Assembly: GCF_964355755.1 (NCBI RefSeq)
Contig: NC_092678.1
Location: 3,174,922-3,238,921, forward strand
Direction of reading: 5' to 3'
Length of the DNA: 64,000 bases
Origin: Antedon mediterranea
Taxonomy: Eukaryota; Echinodermata; Crinoidea; Comatulida; Antedonidae
Shown here: in pieces, positions 25,392 to 36,965 of the stretch
Position numbering within the stretch: the stretch's first letter is position 1
How the letters are laid out: the number at the start of each line of letters is the position of its first letter
Position numbers and translations under genes: made by a program
Notes under the pieces: model-generated
Seen by the model: only the letters and a program-made list of their open reading frames with translations
What the model was told of the DNA's origin: nothing
Databases searched by the model: none

Positions 25392-28300
25392 AACTGAGAA
25401 AGGAACAGAAGGAACAACAACTCCAAAAAGAAAGAAAAAGAATCAAGCAGCAGGAGGAATTGTAGATAAGAAAGGAGAAGAAAAACAATGGGAGAATTCT
25501 CCTCAAACTCCGTTTGGAAGTCGTACTTTAGTCGTATCGTTGACGGAAGAACAGATTGATAAACAATGTGCTCAGGATTATAAATCAAAACCAACGAAAC
25601 AATCAAGCGTCGATAGTATTCGAAACACGCTACCGGCGACCCCACCGAACAGTCCAGCAACTTTAAAGAACAACGAAAGATCAGAAGGTCCTTTGAATGA
25701 ACATTACGACCCTGATACATTAGATTATTTTGATCGGACAACACCACGAAGGCGGAGCACAAGATCACCGCTACGTAGAGAAAAGTCATTCAAACAACGC
25801 CGACAGGAAGAGAGAATTATTCAACGTTCACGAACATTGTCCAATCCGTATGAACTGTCAGTGGAATTATATAGTAAGCAGGTAAGTCAAATCTCATTCC
25901 ATTCCTGGTATTGTAAAGGAAGAGGTTCAGCTATTGTAAGGAAGAAGTTGTATAGATCACTGTATTCAATATTTCCTGTTTTCTTAACTGTGTTGCAATT
26001 GATTGGTAAGGAAATTCCAACGCTAGTAGTACTATTAAAGTATAAAAAATGTAATAAGCCTTTAACTCAATAATATTTAATTATCTTACAGGTTGAAATG
26101 ATAGAGAAGAGTTATGGTGGCAGAGAAAAAGCCCACAAAGCCGCGCAAGTAATTCAAAGTGCTTACCGTCAATATGGAATGAATAAACAGTTCCAACGTT
26201 TACGAAGAAGCCAATCTGAAAATCGTTCATCACGCTTACTTTCTTCACTACGTTGCTCAAAAGGCTGGGAACAATTTAGCAATCGTGCTCGCGTTGTTAT
26301 GCTCGGAGACCCGGTGAATAATAATGATTTAGAGTTAAAAACGCCAACACCAGAATCTCTTGATACAGACGTGTTTGATAAAGAAATTAGTGAACGCTCT
26401 AAAGCAAATCTTATTAAGCTGCAATCTTTGAATGGGAATACAAAAAACGGGGATGTTTTAAAAAAAACTGACAATAAAGATGGATCTCCAGCCGGCAAGA
26501 AACAGTCAAAAACAGTTGTTGTCACGGTGATGATGACAAAAGAAACACATCGATCAACAGCTGAGATAACAAAAAGCGAAAATATGAAGAAACGTGCTCA
26601 AAGTGTTGGCACTTTAGAACAATTGCCTGTTGACTACACAAACAGTGCAAAATTATCAACAATACCAGCGAGTTTAGGTGAGGTCGGCAGTATGACTGTC
26701 TTGCCAACTCCGCAAATAGACTCGAAAAAAGCCTTTCATAGTAATATACAACGGGCTATTGGCTTGGACGATTTATCTAAAGGTGTTGATGCCACGGACA
26801 GTGCACCGACACCTATGAAAAATAAAGCCAGAATGATGACCCTTGGGGATGGACAAAAAGCGAGTGTTGGCAAAATCGGACATCTGCCTACTAGAATTGT
26901 TACAAGTAAACAAGTGTTTGAATCCGCTATAAGTAGAACCACGCCTTCAAACAAAGATATTGCTTTAGTTCAGCAGTCCCAAAATGAAAAAACCACAAAA
27001 GCAGAACTTATTACAATTAAACCAGAACATATGGCCCCAAGTGGCAGCGAAAGTAGTCTTGATAGTCTGCGGAAACGTGATTCTTCTTCTTCGGGTGTTT
27101 ACAGCGACTATAGTACAACAACTTCTGAAAGTTCTCTCCAGAAAACTGAAATTCAGGAGAATCCAGAAGTTGTGGAAATGTCTGCAAAAGAAAAACTAAG
27201 AAGTAAACACGAAAAATCATACAGTTTACCAGAAAATATTATTTCGGACACTGCAAATAAACTGGACGGAGGAGTAGACCCTAAAAAATCAAAGAAAAGA
27301 AAGGTGTCAAAGAAAAAAGAAAAGAAAACCAAAGATGATTTAAAGAAAGGAAATGAACTTCCTATGGAGGATGTGAGCATAGAAAGTGATAAATTTAGAG
27401 GACCTTTTAAACGGTGGCGTAGTCGAAGTGCGGAGAGACGACCAAGGAAACTTGATATTGATACACATCGTCGATTGCAAAATGTGGACTGTTCGACAGA
27501 TGTATATTCTCGCGCTTTTAATTTAGAATTTCAAGGACGAAATCATTCGTCCAGTCTGCCACGGAGATCTGGAAACAACTTAATCAGGGACTATTATAAT
27601 GATGATTTAGCTTATTACTCAACAATGCCAGCTAGGACGATGAGACGGCGATCAAATACAGAAGGAGATATTGATTATGACCTTGATACCACAAGAAGTG
27701 GGGGTAAACGACGAACACACACCATTGATTATGGTGAATTGGATAAAATCTCACTGGCTTCAACCGCCAGTAGTGACTTTGGTGAATTTGACCGAGAAAC
27801 ATTCCTTCCAACATCGTCCCCGAAAGCGAGAGTCGGTTTATCCACGTCTGAGCATCTTCAAGATTCAGATTCCGATTCTGATTTGTCTGATTCGGATGAT
27901 CAATGTCATGATGTGACCTTAAAAGCTGAAGACTTTCATGAGTTAAATACTCCGTCACATTTACAAAGTTTCCAAATGACGCCTTCACCCGTTTGGAAAC
28001 GAAAACATAGCAAAATGGCAAACGGGTCTCTTAGTCTACACAAATCAGACACGCGTGATAGCGTTAGTAGCGAAAGTAGTGGTTCTTCCAAATTAACAGT
28101 CGGTGACGACTCAAGCGTGACCACGGGTAGTGTGGATAGTTTACGAGAAATTCCCGTGATTGACCCTATCCCACCATCTATGACGATACCGAATACCCCA
28201 CCTAGACGTCGCAAATATAGAATTGGACTTAACTTATTTAACAAGTAAGGCTATTTGATTCATCTACCATGTCTATTAAAGAGAATATATTTTTGTCAAG

Positions 28301-31300
28301 TTTTTAATTTTAAATGGTGCATGTGACACAATGCAAATTTAGGGGACACTATCTATTTCAGACAATCTAATTTAATTATATACGGTCAAGTCTAAACTGA
28401 AGTCTGACGCTTTCTGAACTAAAATTGTCCTAAAGCCTCTAGCCTCGAACTAAATAAAATATAATATTCATCATGTCTCCCATCCTCAAGGGATTTGTTC
28501 TAGGTCAAAACTATATTTATTTATCATATTTTAATAATTTTATTATAATTTATCCAATAGAAAACCAGAAAAGGGTATCAAATTTTTAATTGAGAATAAG
28601 TTCCTGGAGAATTCAACTCAAGAAGTGGCTAAATTTTTGCTAAGTCGCATCGGACTGAGCAAACAAAAGATTGGAGAATATTTAGGAGATTTACAACAAC
28701 AATTTAACATGATGGTGCTAGAGTAAGTATACTTTTTATGAGCACAACTTCATCTTATCATTATCAAGTTTATATTTCAATATCTAACTACAATATGATA
28801 CCATATCATTCTATCACAATTCCATTTTTATACATATTGCATCATTATAACAATTGTATTCAATTCCGTTTAATATACGTCTTACATCATCGTAACAATT
28901 GTTGTTATGATATACTCATGTATTTGAAGTGAATGTGAAATTTCCAAAGTTTTATCTATTACGAAATATCAATTTCTTGATACTGTGACTTAGACTTGTG
29001 GATGTGATTACTTGTATTTAACACATGTTTAATGACTTCGACAGACATATTTCCTTGATAAAAAAAAACACTAGCCAGCAATGATGCAATACCGTAAGAC
29101 GTAGCAAACTGTACCACTGAAACATGATATTAAAATCAATAGCTTCAACGAGTTCCTGTTCAGGAATTTATGCGGCCCTGTGATTTTCCTCCCACATGAT
29201 TTTGTGGTTTTTACGTCAATATGGTGGTAGCTAAGCTTGGTATTGGTCTTTGATCAACAGTTTTTTTCTATGGAAAAACGTTTTAAAGTAGTGATTCTCA
29301 TGCATGATTTACCATATTGCCAACAAGCCTGCCTTTAAAAATAATTTAGTGCATTTGAATCTTTCTTTGTATTATTTTAATAGTTAGACCACATATGGTC
29401 ATATCTACAAAAATATACAACTCTTTGTTCAGATATTTTTAATAGCATTTTCAGTGATTGATTCTGATATTCTTTTCTGGCAATTGGCCGTTGTTTCAAT
29501 GTACCAGACAAAATATATCTTTTTATTACAATTTAAGATTCTTATAATGTAGATTTTATTGAAATAGACGTTCCTCCATTATTCCCCCTCAAAATTTAAT
29601 TTCTCTTTTAAGTCCTAAAGAATAGATTCTATTGGATATAGACTGGTAAAAGTAAACTTTGCCAATTTTCACTGGTTTATTTATTGTGATATCAAGCATC
29701 ATATTATATTGTTCTTTGGTATATTTCACTTGTATTCATTATGAATGGATTTTTTTTTCTGTAGATGTTATGTTGAAGAAATCAACTTTCAAGGTCTGTC
29801 AATAGACGACGCTCTTAGAAAATTCCAGTCACATTTTCGCATGCCCGGTGAGGCCCAGAAGATTGAACGCCTTGTAGAGGTAAAGAATACATAATATGAT
29901 ATGATATACAATAGTTAGAGGAAAGAAAACGGAATAGATTGATAATTTGTTAATTTTTTTTTTAGGCGTTTTCACAACGATACCTTGTTTGTAACCCAGA
30001 AATAGCAACCACCTTCAACAATCCTGACACAGTTTTTATTCTCGCTTTTGCTGTGATCATGCTACATACAGACCTCCACAGCCCAAATGTAAAAACAGAA
30101 CGAAAAATGAAACTTGACGATTTCATCAAGAACCTCAGAGGCATCGATGACGGGCAAGACATCGACAAAGATGTCCTGCGTGGAGTGTATGAACGAATAA
30201 AGAAAGAAGAATTCCATCCTGCAACTGATCATGTGACGGCTGTACAGAGTGTTGAACAAAGCATTCTGGGTAATAGACCTGTAAGTAAATTAGACAATAT
30301 ATTATTCATTTTTCAAAACTGTTTACTTTGTCATGAATATTCATCTACACTGTAAATTTTATCATTTTTTCAATATAATTTTATTCACAGATTCTTTCTC
30401 AACCTCATCGAAGGCTAGTGTGCTCGGTGAGCCTATTAGAAATAAACGATCCCAGCAAACGTGAGAAGAAGCATTTTAGGGAGATATTTTTATTTAACGA
30501 CATGCTAGTGGTAAGTGAGAACATAATGGGGTTGGGGCACATGGGCAAATTCAGAATGGATGGGGTACATTGGCTGGTTTACCAAGGGGAAAGATAATGT
30601 GATTAAACACATCTCAATTGTTGTAGGATGATGAAGGAGTTAAACATGTCCATAGTAGTCTAGAATATTGGCCTGGGTTTGGCTCTTATCTAAATTGATG
30701 CTAGGACTATAAAATAGTGTATCAAAACAACACCTGTCTGTCTGTGATTTCTTCTTTGATGAGTAGTGTCCACACCGTAATGTTTGAGTTGGAGACCACA
30801 GGTGTGTTCAAAGAATCGCACGTCATAATATTACACAGAAGTCATTGCTTTGTGTTGACGTACTAGAATCAAGAAAACAATTGAACTTTTACTTGGGATA
30901 TATCATAAAAACTCACCAGATGAATGTGCTCAATGTATTCAACTACCAGTATATATAATCAATATATATAATTAAAATTTGTTTTCTAATAAAACTTTCT
31001 TCTTTCTAATAGGTAACTAAGGTATTAGCACGCAAGAAAACAGGAACATTATATAATTTCAAGAAATCTTTCCCACTTCATGGAATCACTGTATTAAAGT
31101 ATGAAACGCCACGTAAGTCAAAATATTATTACAATTGATATATATTCTATCAGAGAGCTAAAAACAGGTCACATGCCTTATTATTGCATGCGCTCCTTAT
31201 CGTTTTCTCTTTTTCCATGAAAAGTTCACTTGCTTGTTTCTTTTAAAGGTTAATACGATTTATATTTATTTGTTTGTTTTTCCAAGGAGTAGAAACAGAA

Positions 31301-34300
31301 AACGAAAATTGCATTTGAAAACATTTATCGAACGCATCTGGATCAGTTTATTTTTGTACAAATCATAATTGGCCGCTGTCATACATATAACTGTCAGCCA
31401 TAGATAGATTTTGTATCGACAAATGCAAAATATCCCAAAATAAGTTGGACAAGAAATGGTTAAACAGGTGGATACACCTAAGCAACCAGCCTTTCGACAG
31501 AAAACCTACCGGAAATGAAATTCCTTGTAGAAACGCAAATGCATTGTAAATCTATTTATGTTTACTAGATTGAAATCGATAAAGTTTAAAGTATGCTATG
31601 CATGAGCGGACAATGATAGATGTAATTTAAAGATGTCAAAGTTATTTCAGTGAAATGACGGTTTTTGTTGATATCTGGTATCAAGAGATTTCGAGCCAAA
31701 ATGAAAGAAATCGAGAGTTGTATTTAATAATACAGTTTTCCTTGTATGTGCTAATATTAACATAACAGAAGTTAGTCATGCTGTTGTACGCCCAGATTCA
31801 TGTTGACGTTTGACTTTTTATATATATAGGTCAAGTGATATAGAGATTATAATATATAAGTACGAAATTTTACAATTAAAACAAATATCTTTCTAGTGTT
31901 TTTTTATTTAAATTGTAAGTTGAAAATTGTCTTTTGGAATCTTTTCATGCCAATTCATGTTGATGTTTGACTGTTTCTATATATAGGTCAAGTGATAAAA
32001 AGTAGATTATATAATAATATATAAATATGAAATATGACAATATAAAACAATTCTTGCGGTTTTAATACTTTGATTTACATAATTAGTTGAAAACTAATCT
32101 TTTATTTCCCAACCTTTTTTCCACCATCATTAACTTTTCTTCATATTTTTGTTGTGTAGATTATCCTTTTGGTATTCGACTTATTAGTGTTGTAGACAAC
32201 AAAGTACTAGCAACATTTTGCGCATTAAATCATGAAGACTGGTCACGGTTCGTACGTGATCTACAAGAGTATGTTATGGAAATGAACGAAATGGAAGATA
32301 TACGTATTGGAGGTAAGATAGACAATATTTAAATTTATTAAAGGTCTACAAAAAATAAGAAGATATATATTAACTTGTTACCTAATTTCAAGTTGGTATT
32401 TTTGCATTAAAACTTTATTCAGAAGAATTTAATATAACACATACGATCTTTGTTACCCAACAATAATCCGATGCATTCATCATGCTTGTATACTCCATGG
32501 TCTAGGTATCATCTGAATACTGAAACTAGTTTATTCATTAAAATTTGCATGGTATACAAAAGAAAATGAGATCTATCCTGGAGTCATATGAGCATGATAA
32601 TGTGTTTTTGGCATTAAACTTAAAGCACAGGGTAATTCTGCATTAACTTTCACAAGCATGTCAATCTTAAGTATACACTTGGAATACACTCACTTATTAA
32701 TAGGCTTCTAGTCCCAGACAACAAAACGCTGTTGCATCTGAGTCTAGCACCCTTAAATTAATCAATAACATATTTGATAACCATCATCTTTATTTACTAT
32801 TAATCAACAATCACTTTACAATAAATGATGAATAATTAATGTAAATATACTAGGGGATAGATTTGTTTAATATTGCTAGTGAGTGGTTAGCAAATGCTAT
32901 TAGGGTGACCGGTTGAAACCGGTTTACTGTTAGTAGGTTAGAGTACCTCTTTTTTCTCCACCACTTTTTATTGTCCAACTTGAACATACAATCAATCTTG
33001 CAATTCTCCACTTTTGTCAATTTCCAAAGGAAACTATCGGATCTTATCTTCCACAGCAGGGATGCTGTTCTCCCAGCGGATGCTCCTATAAAGTTTCCTC
33101 GGGGAGTAGTGTGAAAAGAATCACTATACAGACATGTTTGGTCTGTTGAGATAGCTAATATTGTTTTCTCGTTATTGGATTAATTGACATTTAAATTACA
33201 AGTCTTGGGAGTATGTCCCTGTGGTTTCAATGTCCTGAATTGTGTATACCTGACAACCTGCCCCCACATCAGTATCTTAATAAACATGTTAAGTATTCAC
33301 TAACATTATGTCACATATGACTAATGCTGCCTTAGTAAATAACATTTGATGTTCACTTCAAGCCCTTTGTGTGTATATAAAAGGCATATTCTGAAATGAT
33401 TGTAAATCAAAATTGAGTGAAAAGCATTGAAATCTATAATTAACATTTTTACAGTAATAGATTTAAATTAAGGTATAAATATAGAAATACAACATTTTGA
33501 AAAGTTTAATTAAATCGATTCTCATCTTTTGGTTCTCCATTCTTTCATTCTCTCTCTCTCTTTCTTTCTTGCGTCACCATTCATCCCACTATAGCTATGT
33601 TACAAAGAGCGTCCATGAAGGTGAGTACAGTACATTGGTATTAAACAGCTCTGATTCTGTAGTGGAACTTCTTATTACTTTTCATTTATTTTTCACTTGT
33701 TTTCATTTTCATTATGGTTTTTGTATATTTCATATTGTCTTTTCTACTATCAGGTGTTGAATCGGGGCTCGATTTAGTAGTAACCTTGCCTGTAAATCTG
33801 TTTTGGCCTACCCAATGTACCTCTGTGCCAAGTGGACCAATTTGACAAACAAAAATGGAAATAACAGAGGGCACTCCTGCATAAGATTAAATCGAGCCCT
33901 GTGTTTAATAGTGCACTTTTTTCTATAAGTAGAGGATGAACTGTAGTATTAAAGCAATGATATTTCAACGGTGTATAGTTAAACTGCACAATAACATCAC
34001 AACGCAAATTCAAACTGGCAGAAAAACGAGAAACTTCAAAATTCAATTTAGATCTTAAGAGTATACACGTTGTATATGTTTACCAATATCATATCAAGAA
34101 GAAGTAAACATTGTTTTGAACTTTTGACTCGCCTATTCACGTCACTACTGACATGGTTTTCTATAAACCAATCATTTCTTATATTTTACTTTCTGTCCAA
34201 TTAAACAAATTGAATGTTTTTTTTCATATTTGCGATGTTGTTGTGTCAAGTATAAATGTTTTTTGAATGATTGTGGTTTTATGTCGTCGTTATATATGGG

Positions 34301-36090
34301 TGTTCTTTGATAAATTTGCATGAAATACAGAGAAGCAAGCATGACACATGTTTCCCGGTAATAATCTTACAGAAAAATCCTTTTTTAATTGAATGGACAT
34401 ACACACTTATTAGAAATACGAACTTTACTTTAAATAGTCTAATTGAATATCCTTAGTAATTAATTCTTTCAAACTGTGAACATAAAATTGTGAGTTTTAC
34501 GTGTGCATGTATTAATGAATGGTGGTGTAAAAACATTTATGTTTATATGTCTTTTTAAATTTTTTTTCTTGTTAATATTTATTGGAAGTAAACATGTTTT
34601 ATACTTTTTTTTTCTTGTTTAAAATTTATTGTTTTGAACAATTTTTGGTGTTAGATGTAAAATTTAGTAAATTCACTTTCTAAAAACTTCACACTCTGTG
34701 GCTGACTAATGTCAAGGTTTTCTAAAACTAGACTACTTTATATTTTTTCTTTAAATTTCTCGAAAATGTATTCAAATTTCAGTTTGTTTGTATATATATG
34801 TACTGTATACAGATCTTATATATTTATGTATACATTTAACTACATGATTTTATGAATATTTGTTTAATATGAATTCTAATCATTGTAATTATGAAATGAA
34901 GGAAACTGAAAAGTTGTGACGTCAAAATAATGTCGCAACTAATAACAGAAAACATGATGATGATAACCTGATCTCAACTCATCTCATTTGAGACAAAACT
35001 TCCACTTAAATAAGATTTCCTGCTGTAATTAGACAACTTGATTTAACGAAGAATGTTTCTTTTTCTATTTTTCTCGTAGCTGAATTGGAAAGACAAAAAT
35101 TAATGCGTAAAGAACAAGGCTGTACTGCAGACTCGGGCCTAGGCCTGGACTCGGAGAGCATAACAAGTAATAATTTAACTGGTAGCATGGACTCATTAGC
35201 GCCTCCTGAAATTTTGAAAAGAACCGCCCTGTCTAATTCCCTAATGAACCTCAAGGAAGCATCAGGTAAATTCAACGAAACGTTTGTTAATTCTCTACCT
35301 TTTGGCTAAGATCATGTGTAGTATCTGTTCTTTTCAGATTAATATCTGAAAAACTGCTCATCGAGTAGCTTCTAATCTAAAAATGATATCAGTAAGGATA
35401 AGCTAATTTGTAAATATTACAAAATCTGATGATTTTTTTATGATAATAAATCTTTTTTTTTTAAATTTTAGAGAAGCAGAACCATCGAGTGAGTGCAAGT
35501 TCTCTGGATGGAACTTTGGTAAGTAATTATTAATGGAAAATTGTTACTATTGGTTCCCCTTTATTGTTGTCCCTTATGGTGTGGTTCCTTGTTAGACAAT
35601 TTTAGATTGGTAGAATTGTTTCACTTCAGAAATTGTTACAGCTACAGAGCTAGGGAGGTGAAAAATGTACTACTACCTAGAGTATAGCCCCATCGACTTG
35701 ATTCTATATCTCCAGATCGACTTTACCTTATATCATGAAAAACTCCCTCTCTCTTATACGTCAGAGTTGGCTTAGTTTATCCTAAGAATCTCAACCTTAC
35801 TATAATTAAAAACAGTTGGCTATGGAACCCATTGAACTCTAATTATCACTTCACAATGCTAATAGAAAGGTTATTTAATTTAGTCATTTGTTACTAATTA
35901 CTCCTGACATCAAATTAATATTTTTAAATTTCTTTTTTTGCAGTCAATGAACCTAACGATTCCATTTACCGGCCCCGTAATTAAACGCAACAAATCAACA
36001 TTATCGGGATGGTTCAGTAAACGCAAGAGTACCCCGCCGCAACTAGAAAGCAGCTCTCATGAGGAAAATCTTTCGCAACTTTCAAAATAA
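25392..36090 (+). CDS. IQSEC: IQSEC/schizo-family Arf guanine-nucleotide exchange factor (5' end outside the certain part)
   Basis: Eleven exons: 25392-25881, 26092-28244, 28561-28722, 29765-29879, 29966-30280, 30391-30510, 31013-31112, 32160-32312, 35080-35265, 35472-35518, 35944-36090 (stop TAA). All phases close, giving about 1,328 residues. The family loads GTP onto Arf6/Arf1 at plasma membrane and postsynaptic sites and binds calmodulin through its IQ motif. Seen here: family-typical [21 protein letters not shown] leading into an IQ motif (residues ~181-205), and a 2.1-kb exon coding a long basic and Ser-rich disordered region ending in [10 protein letters not shown]. Next come Sec7 (~882-1070) with the catalytic Glu finger in [13 protein letters not shown] (~965) and the [12 protein letters not shown] motif, then PH (~1080-1200). 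The C-terminus is short, without the Pro-rich tail or PDZ ligand of mammalian IQSEC2. The first exon has no in-frame ATG, so the start lies upstream. Confidence 0.95.
31797..32110. repeat. tandem duplication of ~157 bp in an IQSEC intron
   Basis: The text from TTCATGTTGACGTTTGACT through GGTCAAGTGATA and on to AAGTTGAAAATTGTCTTTT (about 31797-31935) is repeated with changes from 31954 to about 32105. The second copy ends about 50 bp before the exon at 32160. It contributes to, but does not create, the pyrimidine-rich acceptor region. No transposon ends are visible. Confidence 0.6.
33595..33620 (+). other. possible 26-bp alternative micro-exon of IQSEC
   Basis: A long CT-rich tract ending in ACTATAG precedes 26 bases that are followed by a good donor (AAG|GTGAGT). 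It lies between the PH exon and the C-terminal exons. Joined to the previous exon it reads A-M-L-Q-R-A-S-M-K, but 26 is not divisible by three. Splicing on to 35080 would then hit an in-frame TAA after a few residues, giving an isoform that ends just after the PH domain. The main product does not need it; it may be a chance pair of sites. Confidence 0.2.
33763..33901. mobile_element. short hAT-type MITE with 8-bp target-site duplication
   Basis: Inverted ends CGGGGCTCGATTTA and TAAATCGAGCCCTG bound 139 bp. Immediately outside are TGTTGAAT (33755-33762) and TGTTTAAT (33902-33909), an 8-bp direct repeat with one mismatch. Eight-base duplications and CAGGG-type ends are the signature of hAT transposition. 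No coding capacity. It lies in the IQSEC intron between the PH exon and exon 35080. Confidence 0.8.
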
Positions 36091-36965
36091 ATTGACAAGT
36101 GGTCGTAACACAATTAGATGTGGTATTGATGGCAAACAAGGCACATCCAGTGTAGCTAATGTAGAAACATCATAAAAATGATCTTGATTTGACCAATCAA
36201 ATGATGGCTTATATCAACATTCGGTGTGGTTTTTATTGGTCTTTCTTAAACAAATAAACCAATCAATCAGTGGTCTAATTTACCTAAATTGAAGTGACCA
36301 ATCAAGGCTTTTCTAAGCGTTTGGTCAAATTTAATTACACCTAAATTATGGCTTTTATAAATGTATGATCTGATATAATTACACCTGTATGTTAAATAAT
36401 CATGTTCTTAATATTGATTGGTTATATTCAAAATCATAGTTATTTTCTGGTTGCGTCAGGGCTGTACAAAGCTGTTTATTATCCGTATGGCTGAGCAACC
36501 TGATTGGCTAAACATTCGTATTGGATGTGCGCTTGGAACCAACAGAGTTGATTGGTTGTTGAAGGATTTTAGAGCCGTTTGAGGCAAAACTGCTGCAATT
36601 GTTTCATTTAAATAATTCCTTAAGTTATGGCAAAGTGCAATTGATTATTTAAAGAGAAAAGTTATGGCACATATTGAATGAAAATTAACCAAAAAAAAAA
36701 GGAAGAAATTAAATATATTATGAATTATTTAAAATTTGAATTGTTCTTGTTATGCTCTAAAGAGAAATTTGGCCTGTCTTATTCATGAGTCGGTTTTGGT
36801 TACGTTTCCAAAATATTCTGACTAACCAATATTTCTACACAAAGGTGTAGGTAACAGATTCTAATTTCTCCATACTACTGTAAATGTAACACAATAGTTA
36901 CAAACCTTTTCCATCTGTATATTCTATCCACCCAAAAAAAAATAAATAGCAATTTTAAATTTATA
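36091..36965 (+). other. IQSEC 3' UTR, with candidate poly(A) signals
   Basis: Sequence after the TAA contains AATAAA at 36253-36258 and again at 36941-36946. The second is preceded by an A-rich run and followed by AT-rich sequence. Either could end the transcript, and longer 3' ends are possible. Nothing coding is seen. Confidence 0.45.

Noticed and set aside
27632-28021. 129-codon minus-strand ORF
   Set aside because: A shadow frame of the large IQSEC exon, whose plus-strand frame is clearly the coding one.
28245-28250. Stop codon TAA at the end of the large IQSEC exon
   Set aside because: It overlaps a GTAAGG donor; splicing to 28561 continues the conserved LNLFNKKPEKG reading.
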